From Pseudomonas entomophila (lineage in GTDB: Bacteria; Pseudomonadota; Gammaproteobacteria; Pseudomonadales; Pseudomonadaceae), in contig NZ_JARGCS010000006.1 of the NCBI RefSeq assembly GCF_029193575.1, forward strand, positions 30,907-94,906: DNA of 64,000 bases, written 5' to 3'. A model generated the notes under the pieces. It worked only from the letters and a program-made list of their open reading frames with translations, was not told where the DNA came from and ran no database searches. Within the stretch, counting starts at the first letter, position 1; every line of letters starts with the position of its first letter. Shown here in pieces: positions 44,101 to 52,517 of the stretch. Both the position numbers and the translations under genes were made by a program.

Positions 44101-45264
44101 TCAGGTCGGTTGTTGCCGGTGGCTGTCGGCGCAGGCCTGCAAGGCCATGGCCCAGGCCACGTCGCGGTGCAGGGCCATGGCCTGGACATCGCGCCAGTGG
44201 CGTTGCAGCGCATCGCCCATCGACAGCGACGAGGCGCCTTGCTGGCGCACCAGGCGCTGCACCACGCCGACGCAGCGTTGCGCCAGGTAGCTGCGGTCGC
44301 GGCGCAGGGCCAGTTGCTGCGCGGCGTCCAGAGGCTCGCCCGCCACGCCGGCGTCGTGCAGCCGCGCCAGCAGCGCCTGGTACAGCAGGCGCGCGCAGGC
44401 CAGTTCGGCCGCGGCGTGGGCGGTCTGCTCGAGGCCGTGAGCATCCAGCGCCCGGCCCTGGCGGGTGAAGCCGTCGAGGTGGCGCGCGTAGGCACCCTCG
44501 GCGCAGCCCAATAGCGGACCGATGATCGAGGTGGTCAGGTAGGGCACCAGCGGCACATGGTCGAGGTAGCCCGAGGCGCCGCGCTGCGGGCGCTGGCCGA
44601 ACAGCACCGGCAGCGCCATGACCTGTTCGTGAGGCACGCACAGGCCGCGCACCCGCACGTCGTGCGAGCCGGTGGCGGCCATGCCGCACGGCGCCCAGTT
44701 GCCGAGCACCTCCAGCGCCGCGACCGGCACCGGCAGCAGCCAGCGAGTGGCCGGGTCGGCGTCGGGGTGGCCGGCGCACGGGGCGTTGAGCAGCAGCCAG
44801 GTGGCGTCCTGGATGCCTGAGCTGAAGCGCCAGCGGCCCTCCACTTGGATGCCCGCGGGGGTCCACGTGAAGCGGCTGCTGTCGCTGGCCGAGGCCGAGG
44901 CGAACAGCTGCTGCGCGCCACTGGCGTACAGGGTCTGGCGCAGGGCCGGCGGCAGGCGTCCGACGATCGATGCGTGGCCGCCGACCAAGGCGATCATCCA
45001 GGCGCTGGACGGGCAGGCGCGGGCGGCGATGCGTGAGATTTCCAGCAGCGTCGGCCAGCGGCTGTCGCCGGGCAGCGGGCTGCGCGGCGACACCAGGTCG
45101 AGCCAGCCCTCCTGCCACAGTGCGGCGAAGCCTTCGGCGCCCAGGCGCGCGCGCTGCTCGCTGGCGGCGGCGTCCTCGGCCCAGCGGGGCAGGTTGGCCA
45201 GCGCCCGCTGGCACAGGCCTGGCGCGGCGGCAGCGTGGTAGGTGGCGGCTTCAAGCATGGGCAT
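44101..45264 (-). CDS. acyl-CoA-dehydrogenase-fold flavin monooxygenase (group D type)
   Basis: 387 residues from ATG 45264 (MPMLEA; ATG 45258 also possible). The fold is indicated by LLEISRIAARACPSSAWMIALVGGHASIVGRLPPALRQTLY, typical of HpaB-C2/DszC-like proteins, GRWRFSSGIQDATWLLLNA and the C-terminal four-helix part. These two-component enzymes take FMNH2 or FADH2 from a separate reductase and hydroxylate aromatic rings, or N-oxygenate amines. True acyl-CoA dehydrogenase action is less likely because no obvious catalytic Glu-loop was recognised. Its start overlaps the upstream gene, so they are coupled. Confidence 0.72.
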   Translation of the reverse strand: MPMLEAATYHAAAAPGLCQRALANLPRWAEDAAASEQRARLGAEGFAALWQEGWLDLVSPRSPLPGDSRWPTLLEISRIAARACPSSAWMIALVGGHASIVGRLPPALRQTLYASGAQQLFASASASDSSRFTWTPAGIQVEGRWRFSSGIQDATWLLLNAPCAGHPDADPATRWLLPVPVAALEVLGNWAPCGMAATGSHDVRVRGLCVPHEQVMALPVLFGQRPQRGASGYLDHVPLVPYLTTSIIGPLLGCAEGAYARHLDGFTRQGRALDAHGLEQTAHAAAELACARLLYQALLARLHDAGVAGEPLDAAQQLALRRDRSYLAQRCVGVVQRLVRQQGASSLSMGDALQRHWRDVQAMALHRDVAWAMALQACADSHRQQPT

Positions 45265-46213
45265 GCGCGCCGCCGAGCTGCTCGGGCGCCTCGAAGCAGA
45301 ACCCGTCGGGCTGGACCACCGGCCCCAGCGCGGCGACGAAGGCGTCGAGGCGCTCACGGTCGTCCGAGGCGACGAACTCATAGAAGTTGCTGCTGTTCCA
45401 CAGCAGGCGCACATGGCGGAACTGCCCGTGCAAAGCCTCGAGCAGGGCCGCGCGGGTGACCTGGCCGTTGTGCATCTGTTCGAGCATCTGCTGGCGTTTC
45501 CAGGCGATCTCCTGCGCGCTGAAATAGCGGGTCTTGAAGCCTTCGTCCTTGACCCGCTCGCGGCGCAGGTATTCCTGCGGGTCGTCGTGGTTGAGCTTTT
45601 CCAAAAACAGCGCCAGGCCGCCCGGCTTGAGGAAGCGCTTGAGGTGCGCCACGTGCTGCTGGCGGGCCTGGCTGTAGAACTGAAACGCGGCCATCTCGTA
45701 GATGAAGTCGAAACCGGCGGCGCCGGGCTCGGGTTCCAGGGTCAGGAACGAGTGCGGGTAGAAGCGCGACAGTTGCGGGTCGGCGTGGCGTTCGAACGGC
45801 GCCTGGTTGGCTGGGTTGGGCGAGGTGGTCAGGCTGTGCACGCGGCCCTCGCTGTGCCCGGCCAGGGCGCGGCCATGGCTGCCGTCGAAGGCGTCGACCT
45901 CTAGCAGCCGGCAAGCGCCGGGTGCCTGGCGGGCGAGCTCGGCCAGGGCCACGCCGACCCGGCACAGCTCCTCGAGGATATACGGCACACTGGCCAGGAA
46001 GTGGGTGAACAACGGCCCGGCGCCGGCGATCAGGCGGTCGTGGTAGTCGAGCAGGCGCGGGTCGCGCAGTTGCTCACGCAAATGGCTGGCCACCGATTGC
46101 GACGGCACCTGGCTGGCGCCAGTTGCCAGGCTGTGGAAGTGCGCGGCCAGCTTGAGCATGGCGCTGTGTTGCAGGTCGTGGGCCAGTGGGTTGGCCGGGG
46201 TAAGGCTGGGCAT
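45251..46213 (-). CDS. SAM-enzyme-like protein with degenerate motif I
   Basis: 320 residues from ATG 46213 with AGGAG upstream. The Rossmann region CRLLEVDAFDGSHGRALAGH stands where class I methyltransferases have a GxGxG loop, but the glycines are mostly replaced. Later FDFIYEMAAFQFYSQARQQHVAHLKRFLKPGGLALFLEKL matches the motif IV-post VI area. The N-terminal 80 residues are helical (LTHFLASVPYILEELCRV). Azetidine-2-carboxylate synthases, which cyclise SAM itself, are methyltransferase-like proteins of similar length, so a SAM-cyclising or 3-amino-3-carboxypropyl-type role is possible; not shown. Confidence 0.65.
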   Translation of the reverse strand: MPSLTPANPLAHDLQHSAMLKLAAHFHSLATGASQVPSQSVASHLREQLRDPRLLDYHDRLIAGAGPLFTHFLASVPYILEELCRVGVALAELARQAPGACRLLEVDAFDGSHGRALAGHSEGRVHSLTTSPNPANQAPFERHADPQLSRFYPHSFLTLEPEPGAAGFDFIYEMAAFQFYSQARQQHVAHLKRFLKPGGLALFLEKLNHDDPQEYLRRERVKDEGFKTRYFSAQEIAWKRQQMLEQMHNGQVTRAALLEALHGQFRHVRLLWNSSNFYEFVASDDRERLDAFVAALGPVVQPDGFCFEAPEQLGGAHAHA

Positions 46214-46230
46214 GACGGTGCTCCTGCGGG

Positions 46231-47763
46231 TCAGATCAATCCCTTGCTGGTGAATTTGCCCGAGTCGGTCTTCGGCAGCGCCGCCAGGAACACGCACTCG
46301 GTGGGCACCATGTGCCAGTCCAGGTGTGCCTGACAGTGCGCGAGCAGGGCGTGCTCGGTGGTGTCGGCGTGGGCGGGGTCAAGGACCACGCAGGCCCTTG
46401 GCACGTGCCCGGCGGACTCGTCGGGCACCGGCACCACGCGTACCTCGGCGACGGCCGGATGGGCGGCCAGGCATTGCTCGATTTCCCTTGGGTTGACGTT
46501 CCAGATATTGCGCGCGAACACGTCGTCCCTGCGGGCGACGTAGTACAGGTAGCCCTGTTCGTCGATGCGGAACAGGTCGCCGGTGCGGTACAGCCGCGCA
46601 TGGCCGAAGGCGTCTTCGACGAACGCCTCGGCGTTGGCCTGGGGTTGTTGCCAGTAGCCGAGCATCAGGTAGTCGCTGGTCACCAGCAACTCGCCGACCT
46701 GGCCGGGCCGTTCCACGGGGCGCAAGTGTTCGTCGACCAGGTACACGCTGACCCCTGGCAGTGGCTTGCCCACCGAGGTCGGGTGCGTGTCGATGTCTTC
46801 CGGCGGCAGGTAGCTGACCCGCTTGCACTCGGTGAGGCCGTAGTTGGAGAACAGCCGCACCCGCGGCAGCGCCTGGCGGATGCGCTGGATATGCCGCACA
46901 TGCAGCGCTTGCCCGCTGCTGGACAGGTAGCGCAGGCTCGGCACCCGCGCCTGCCAGTGCGGGTCGGTGGCGGCGAGCAGGAAGAACACCGGCGGGAACA
47001 CGTGCATGCCGCTGACCCGTTCGCGCTCGACCACCCGCAGCACGTCCTCGGCGCCGTTCGGGGCGCGCCGTTCGATGACGCTGGTGGCGCCGACGTACAG
47101 CGGCATCAGGGTGTTGTACACGCCGTAGTCCGAGGCCAGGGTCGAGTAGCTGAGGACGCGGTCCTCGGGGGTGATCTCCAGGTAGCGGGTGACGCTGGCG
47201 CAGGCGGCCAGCATGATCCGGTGGTTCACCAGCACGCCCTTGGGCGCGAAGGTCGAGCCGGAGGTGTAGAAGATCGAGGTCGGTCGTTCGAGGTCGGCGG
47301 GCAGCGTGGGTGGGGCTGTCGGCGGCTGGGCGGCGAGGGCGCTGGCCAGTTCGACCACTCCGGGCGGGCAGTCGGCCAGGGGCTCGGTGACGATCACCTG
47401 GGTCAGCCCGGCCTGCTCGATCAATGCGGGCAGGTCGTCGGTGCGGTCGGTGATCAGCACCCGAGCGCCGGACTGGCGCAACTGGTGGACCAGCTTGGCG
47501 CGGCTCAGCGTGTGGTGGGTGGCGGCGCTGATCGCACCGCAGTGCAGGGTCGCCAGGTAGGCGGCGAGCAGGGGCACGGACATCGGCGCATACAACCCGA
47601 TGCGCTCGCCGGGCTTGACCCCCAGCCGGGCCAGCAGGGCGGCAGTGGCCTCGACGCTGCGTTGCAGGGCTTGATAGCAGGTGGCATGGCCATCCAGCAC
47701 GATGGCGTCCTTGTGCGGGTGGCGCTCGGCGTTGCGGGCGATGACCTGGTGCAACTGGGGCAT
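46231..47763 (-). CDS. AMP-forming acyl/aryl ligase
   Basis: 510 residues. The ANL motifs are FYTSGSTFAPKGVLVNH (A3), NYGLTECKR (A5), RLYRTGDLFRI (A7), RRDDVFARNIWNVNPREIE (A8) and the catalytic Lys in KTDSGKFTSKGLI. It lacks a carrier domain and resembles stand-alone acid-CoA ligases and amino-acid-activating enzymes of NRPS-like clusters. It probably activates an amino or carboxylic acid in the pathway. Separated by 17 bp from the next gene. Confidence 0.85.
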   Translation of the reverse strand: MPQLHQVIARNAERHPHKDAIVLDGHATCYQALQRSVEATAALLARLGVKPGERIGLYAPMSVPLLAAYLATLHCGAISAATHHTLSRAKLVHQLRQSGARVLITDRTDDLPALIEQAGLTQVIVTEPLADCPPGVVELASALAAQPPTAPPTLPADLERPTSIFYTSGSTFAPKGVLVNHRIMLAACASVTRYLEITPEDRVLSYSTLASDYGVYNTLMPLYVGATSVIERRAPNGAEDVLRVVERERVSGMHVFPPVFFLLAATDPHWQARVPSLRYLSSSGQALHVRHIQRIRQALPRVRLFSNYGLTECKRVSYLPPEDIDTHPTSVGKPLPGVSVYLVDEHLRPVERPGQVGELLVTSDYLMLGYWQQPQANAEAFVEDAFGHARLYRTGDLFRIDEQGYLYYVARRDDVFARNIWNVNPREIEQCLAAHPAVAEVRVVPVPDESAGHVPRACVVLDPAHADTTEHALLAHCQAHLDWHMVPTECVFLAALPKTDSGKFTSKGLI

Positions 47764-47790
47764 GGCGAAGTTCCTTTTTGCCGTGGGCGG

Positions 47791-48453
47791 TCAGGCGTGG
47801 CGTTTGCGCGCACAGACCGAAACATAGGTGCCTTGCCAGGTATAAGGCGCAATGGGAAGTTGTTCGGCGTCGCTCAGCGGCCAATGTTGCCGGTCGAACA
47901 AATGTCGCACCTGAATAATCTCGAAACCGCTCAGCCAGCGGTCGAAAAAGGCTTCGGCTTGTTGGATGCCGAGGCCGGCTTCCTTGTCCCAGACGAACGG
48001 CTCGCCGCTGGCCTGGAAGTGCCGGGAGAGGTCGGCGAGCAGGTCGACGAACAAATGACCGCCGGGTGTGAGCGCCTGCAGCAACTTGGGCATTACCTGT
48101 TCCAGTTCGGCGGGGGGGAAGAAGTGCAGCACTTCGGAACAGACCACCACGTCATAGGCGCCGGTTGCGGGCGTGTAGTTCAGGATGTCGGCCTGCTGGA
48201 AGTCGAAGCGGCCGGCGACCACGCGGCTGTCGATCATGTCCACGCCGGTGACGGCGAAGCCTTTGTCGGCCAGGGCCAGGAGGTTGCGGCCATCGCCGCA
48301 GCCAAGCTCCAGCGCCTGGCCCGGGCCGTTGCCGAGGGTGGCCAGGAACTGGCGGAATTCGGGGCGCAGCTCACCAAACAGCACGCCATTGGCGCAGGCG
48401 CTGTATTCGCGTTCGTACCAGTGTTTGAGTACGGAACTGTCGACGATTTTCAT
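47791..48453 (-). CDS. class I SAM-dependent methyltransferase
   Basis: 220 residues. Motif I LELGCGDGRNLLALADKGF, motif II VTGVDM, motif IV YDVVVCSEVLHFFPP and LLQALTPGGHLFVDLL are intact. The C-terminus (GLGIQQAEAFFDRWLSGFEIIQVRHLFD) is TehB/UbiE-like. First gene of the six-gene operon, so probably needed early or for self-protection. Substrate unknown. Confidence 0.85.
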   Translation of the reverse strand: MKIVDSSVLKHWYEREYSACANGVLFGELRPEFRQFLATLGNGPGQALELGCGDGRNLLALADKGFAVTGVDMIDSRVVAGRFDFQQADILNYTPATGAYDVVVCSEVLHFFPPAELEQVMPKLLQALTPGGHLFVDLLADLSRHFQASGEPFVWDKEAGLGIQQAEAFFDRWLSGFEIIQVRHLFDRQHWPLSDAEQLPIAPYTWQGTYVSVCARKRHA

Positions 48454-48870
48454 AAGGGTATCCCGGGGCGAAAGTGGGCCAGATAGGCGCAGAGAGACGG
48501 CCTAGTTGGAACTATCGAGGGCGGGATAAATAAGACGGGTAATGGGAAGTGCGGGCGTGGCGAGGCATGGGAAAGTTCCCTTTATTTGTTATTGTCGTCC
48601 TTGGCGTTATCAGGCGCTGGGGGCGCCTGTAACGTGGCGGTCAGTTTTGATTTGTCGGGGGGAACTGTCAAGGCGGGTGTGTATTGGGTTTTCAAGTATT
48701 TCGTCACGGGGTGGTGACAGTGGTGTGGAAGTTTGTCAGCTGTAGGGTTTTGTTTATATAAGTTGGGATGTTTGTTGTGGGGAGCGCATTGCGGGGCACG
48801 CCCGCTTCTGCAGGTACCCCACCGTCCTCACGGGCTGCGCCGTACTTGTGAGCGGGCTTGCCCCGCGAAT
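48454..48870. other. 417-bp space upstream of the six-gene operon
   Basis: No supported gene. It is richer in A/T than its surroundings (TTTATTTGTTATTG, GTTTTGTTTATATAAG). An inverted REP pair (48789-48806 and 48851-48868) ends it just before the LysR gene, probably serving as its terminator. The operon promoter must lie within about the first 120 bp but no box was convincing. Confidence 0.55.
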
Positions 48871-49746
48871 CTAAAGTTGCGGTCGGGCGGCCTGGGGCGC
48901 GAGGGCCTGCATCACCACCTCGGCCAGTTCGGCCAGGCGCGGGTCGCCATCGCCCTGCAGCAGCAGGAACTGCGCCGACGGCAGCGCCGGTAGCCGTGCG
49001 TCGCGCAGTATCGCCATGTCACCCTCGGCCAGGGCCGCCGCGTTCAGGCAGGCCACGCCCAGCCCTGCGGCCACTGCCGCCTGCAAACCGGCCACGCCGG
49101 ACGCCACGTGGTTCACCACATGGGGAATGCCCTGCGCTTCCAGTTGACCCAGCGCCAGGCGGTGCAGTGCGCAGGTCTCCGGCAACAGGGCCAGCGGGAT
49201 GGGTTGCCCTGGCGCGAGCCGCCGCGCACCCGGCGCTGCCACCCAGTGCAGCGCCTCGCTGCGGATCACCCTGGCCTGGCGCGCTGCCAGCGGCTGGGTG
49301 CGCAGGATGATCGCCAAATCCAGCGCACCCTGGCGATGCGCGGCCTCGATCTCGTCGCTGCGCCCCACCAGGGTGCGTAGGCGCAGGCGAGGGTAGTCAA
49401 GGCCCAGGCGTGCCAGCAGGCGGGTCAGCTCGGCAGTGCGGAAGTAGTCGGTGATGCCCAGGTGGACCTCGCCCTCCAAGGGCACCGCATGCAGGTCACG
49501 CCAGGCGGCATCTGACAACGCCAGGATCTGCCGGCCATGCTCCAGCAGCCGCTCGCCGGCCGGCGTCGGCCGTACCCCGGCCTTGCTACGCACCAGCAGC
49601 GCCTGCCCGGCGCGTTCTTCGAGCTTGCGCAACTGCTCGCTCAGCGATGACTGCGACAGGTTGCGCAGGCGCGTGGCCGCCGACAGGCTGCCGGCGTCCA
49701 CCGCTGCCACTAGGGTACGCAGCTGTTCCAAGTCGAATCCGCGCAT
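48871..49746 (-). CDS. LysR-family regulator
   Basis: 291 residues. HTH: FDLEQLRTLVAAVDAGSLSAATRLRNLSQSSLSEQLRKLEERAGQALLVRSKAGVRPT. Divergent from the tautomerase gene over 104 bp and probably controlling it. Its stop is beside the REP pair. Confidence 0.87.
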   Translation of the reverse strand: MRGFDLEQLRTLVAAVDAGSLSAATRLRNLSQSSLSEQLRKLEERAGQALLVRSKAGVRPTPAGERLLEHGRQILALSDAAWRDLHAVPLEGEVHLGITDYFRTAELTRLLARLGLDYPRLRLRTLVGRSDEIEAAHRQGALDLAIILRTQPLAARQARVIRSEALHWVAAPGARRLAPGQPIPLALLPETCALHRLALGQLEAQGIPHVVNHVASGVAGLQAAVAAGLGVACLNAAALAEGDMAILRDARLPALPSAQFLLLQGDGDPRLAELAEVVMQALAPQAARPQL

Positions 49747-49850
49747 GTTCAGCCATCCGTAATGACGATGGATAACATCATATCTTCCCGCTTTTACGAT
49801 TCAAGGCCGCGTCGCACACTGGCCTCACCCCACTGAACCGGAGCATCACC

Positions 49851-50249
49851 ATGCCGCATATCGTCCTGCAACTGTCAGGCCCGCGCGACACCGACCTGGG
49901 TCGCCAGGCCGTCGCACGGATCAACCAATTGACCGCCGACGTGCTCGGCAAGCCTGGCCCGATCATGGCCACCACCGTGCACTACATCGCCGACGAGGAT
50001 TGGTACATCGGCGGCACGCCGCTCGCCGAGTTGGGCGGGCGCGCGTATTACCTGGAGATCAGTATCACCGACGAGACCAACACCAAGGCCGAGAAAGCAC
50101 GCTTCCTGCGTGAGGCGCACCAGGCCCTGGCGCAGTTGCTGCCGGGGTTGCACGAGGCGTCGTACATCCACCTGATCGATGCGCGGGCGGCGGCGTATGG
50201 GTACGGCGGGCGCACGCAGGAGTGGCGGCACCAGCAAGCGGGTGTGTGA
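49851..50249 (+). CDS. tautomerase-superfamily enzyme
   Basis: 132 residues. It begins MPHIVLQLSG, giving the Pro2 that is the catalytic base after Met removal. The rest (MATTVHYIADEDWYIGGTPLAELGGRAYYLEISITDETNTKAEKARFLREAHQAL) matches the two-motif 4-oxalocrotonate-tautomerase-like family (Pseudomonas DUF1904/cis-CaaD-like type). Role in an aromatic or halo-acid pathway unknown. A REP element (GAAGCGGGCTTGCCCCGCGA) follows at 50249-50268. Confidence 0.82.
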   Translation: MPHIVLQLSGPRDTDLGRQAVARINQLTADVLGKPGPIMATTVHYIADEDWYIGGTPLAELGGRAYYLEISITDETNTKAEKARFLREAHQALAQLLPGLHEASYIHLIDARAAAYGYGGRTQEWRHQQAGV

Positions 50250-50323
50250 AGCGGGCTTGCCCCGCGATGGGGCCACACCTATGCTCGCTGACCATGGACC
50301 GCACCGCGCCACCAGGACTTGCC

Positions 50324-50950
50324 ATGGACACCTTCCTGCGCCGCTACACCGAACTGCCGTTCCTCATCGACTATCTGCAAACCCGCGAACTGGTGCTGCT
50401 CGACCCGGCGACCTGGGACGACCGCAACGATGCCTACTACATCGAGCAGTACGCCCGCCTCAAGGGCTACCAGCGCACCTACGCGCTGTGCCTGGCCGAG
50501 GCCTCGGAGACCTACCATCACTGGCGGGTGTTCTCCCACGGCAGCAGCGGTGTGTGCGTCGAGTTCCATCAGGAGCGGCTGCTGGCGGCGGTCTTGAAGG
50601 TCGAGGGCCTGCGGGCCGAGAAGGTCAGGTACGGCAAAATGGCCGACCTGAGTGCCCGTGCTCCGCAGCAGGACGAGTTGCCGTTCATCAAGCGCCATGC
50701 CTTCGGCGACGAAAAGGAGTTTCGGCTGTTCCATTGCTCGGTTGAGGCGGGCCCGCCGGTCATGCGCGTGTCGGTCCCACTGAACTGCATCAGCCGCATC
50801 ACCTTGAGTCCGTGGCTTCCCGCCAGCGTTGCCGACCACGTCAAGACGACCTTGAAGGCGATACCTGGCTGCAGCAAATTGCGCATCTATCGCTCCACCT
50901 TGGTGGAAAACCAGCGGTGGAAAAAGTTTGCCGGGCCTGCGCCGGCATAG
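50324..50950 (+). CDS. DUF2971 protein
   Basis: 208 residues from ATG 50324 with AGGA upstream. The family pattern is seen as YTELPFLIDYLQTRELVLLDPATWDDRNDAYY, then YALCLAEASETYHHWRVFSHGSSGVCVEFHQERLL and FIKRHAFGDEKEFRLFHC. Function of the family is unknown; some members are found with defence loci, but no defence gene is present here. Confidence 0.8.
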   Translation: MDTFLRRYTELPFLIDYLQTRELVLLDPATWDDRNDAYYIEQYARLKGYQRTYALCLAEASETYHHWRVFSHGSSGVCVEFHQERLLAAVLKVEGLRAEKVRYGKMADLSARAPQQDELPFIKRHAFGDEKEFRLFHCSVEAGPPVMRVSVPLNCISRITLSPWLPASVADHVKTTLKAIPGCSKLRIYRSTLVENQRWKKFAGPAPA

Positions 50951-50965
50951 ACGCAAGCGGTCGCT

Positions 50966-51427
50966 TCAAATCCGCTTGGCCATCTCGGCCGTCGCCGCCC
51001 AGCCCAGCCCGGCGTAAACCGGTCTTCCTGCCTCGGTGGCGTGCAACACGGCAAACCCCAGGCCGCGCCGGGCGAACTCGGCCTCGGCCAGCTTCATCAG
51101 CGCCGAGGCCAGGCCCTGGCGACGATGGCTGGGCTCGACGTAAACGTTCAGCACGTAGCCCCGCGCATCCTGGGTCGGGTGCGCCGGGTGCGGTGGCCAG
51201 TCGAGGCTCATCAGACCGATCGCCGCGACGGCCTGGCTACCGTCCATCAGGGCGAAACCGTAGTAGCGGCCATCCTCCAGGCGCGGGCGCAGCCAGGGCG
51301 CGAAGTGTGCGGTCATCAGGTGCAGCTGCGCCGCGTCGCCGCCGGCTTCCAGGAACATCGCCTGGCGGTGGCGGCAGATCATGGCGTGGTCGGCTGGCGT
51401 CAGCGTGCGGGGTGTGAGGTCGTTCAT
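50966..51427 (-). CDS. GNAT-family N-acetyltransferase
   Basis: 153 residues from ATG 51427 (MNDLTPRTLTPADH). The CoA-binding motif is YVLNVYVEPSHRRQGLASALMKLAEAEFARRGL (RRQGLA). C-terminal GRPVYAGLGWAATAEMAKRI is usual for YhbS-like enzymes. Upstream ATG 51454 could add nine residues. Confidence 0.82.
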   Translation of the reverse strand: MNDLTPRTLTPADHAMICRHRQAMFLEAGGDAAQLHLMTAHFAPWLRPRLEDGRYYGFALMDGSQAVAAIGLMSLDWPPHPAHPTQDARGYVLNVYVEPSHRRQGLASALMKLAEAEFARRGLGFAVLHATEAGRPVYAGLGWAATAEMAKRI

Positions 51428-51582
51428 TGGCGGTACCTGGGCGGTGGGCTTCATACTAGGCGCCGATGCCCTCCCGCGACAGATACAGATGCCTGGAAAA
51501 GCCACCCTACAGGCCGGTTGCCGTGGCGCGGGTTTACAGGTGATGATCGCCAGCGAAGCGAACCTTGCCTGTGGAGGCCACC

Positions 51583-51918
51583 ATGCCCTTGACCGTGCTC
51601 CTGCGTTGCCATGACCTGGAAGAGACCCGCACCTGCTACCGCGACCTGGGGTTCTCGGTCTCCGACTCGGTCCAGGGCACCGTCACTGCGCGGTTGCAGG
51701 ACTGCAACCTGGTGTTCACCCAGGAAGACCTGTGGCCGCAGCCGGTAGGCTGCAGTGGCACCTTCTACCTGGTGCTCGCCGACGTCGACGCCTACCACGC
51801 GACGGTCAAGGACCACGCTGACATCGCCTGGCCATTGCAGGACATGCCCTACGGCTCGCGCGAATTCGGCCTGCGTGACTGCAACGGCTACTTGCTGGCC
51901 TTCGCCCAGCATCACTGA
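51583..51918 (+). CDS. glyoxalase/bleomycin-resistance-type VOC protein
   Basis: 111 residues from ATG 51583 with GGAGG upstream. VOC beta-alpha pattern: LTVLLRCHDLEETRTCYRDLGFSV ... FYLVLADVDAYHATVKDHADIAWPLQDMPYGSREFGLRDCNGYLLAFA. Metal ligand pattern is weak; possibly an antibiotic- or metabolite-binding protein. Confidence 0.8.
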   Translation: MPLTVLLRCHDLEETRTCYRDLGFSVSDSVQGTVTARLQDCNLVFTQEDLWPQPVGCSGTFYLVLADVDAYHATVKDHADIAWPLQDMPYGSREFGLRDCNGYLLAFAQHH

Positions 51919-52002
51919 CGCCCGTTCGGCGGCCGGCGCCGTCCCCGCACGGCTCGGTAACTAGACTGCCCAGGTGTTCCCCCGAACCTGTGGAGCAGTG
52001 CG

Positions 52003-52482
52003 ATGACCAGCAAGAACACCATCTGCCTGTGGTTCAACGGCGACGCGCAGGAGGCCGCCGAGTTCTATGCGCGGACCTTCCCCGACAGCGCGGTGACCGC
52101 TGTGCACCTGGCGCCGGGCGACTACCCCTCGGGCAAGGCGGGCGATGTCATCACCGTGGCGTTCCGGGTGATGGGCATTCCCTGCCTGGGCTTGAACGGC
52201 GGCCCGATCTTCAAGCACAGCGAGGCCTTCTCGTTCCAGGTGGCGACCGACGACCAGGCTGAGACGGACCGTTTGTGGAACGCGATCGTCGACAACGGTG
52301 GCGAGGCCAGCGTGTGTGGTTGGTGTCGGGACAAGTGGGGCCTGTCGTGGCAGATCACCCCGCGGGTGCTGACCGAGGCCATCGCCAACCCCGACCGCGC
52401 GGCGGCCAAGCGGGCATTCGAGGCGATGATGCAGATGGGCAAGATCGATGTCGCGGCGATCGAGGCGGCGCTGCGCGGGTGA
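52003..52482 (+). CDS. PhnB-like VOC-family protein
   Basis: 159 residues. Sequence NTICLWFNGDAQEAAEFYARTFPDSAV, VMGIPCLGLNGGPIFKHSEAFSFQVATDDQAETDRLW and CRDKWGLSWQITPRVL is the signature of the 3-demethylubiquinone-methyltransferase-like/PhnB group of VOC proteins. Function unknown. Confidence 0.85.
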   Translation: MTSKNTICLWFNGDAQEAAEFYARTFPDSAVTAVHLAPGDYPSGKAGDVITVAFRVMGIPCLGLNGGPIFKHSEAFSFQVATDDQAETDRLWNAIVDNGGEASVCGWCRDKWGLSWQITPRVLTEAIANPDRAAAKRAFEAMMQMGKIDVAAIEAALRG

Positions 52483-52517
52483 TGGCGCAGCGGCCCAGAC
52501 ACACCAAAGACAGTCGC

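Noticed and set aside
48542..48745. 67-residue plus-strand frame in the space before the six-gene operon
   Set aside because: No ribosome site and no recognisable pattern.
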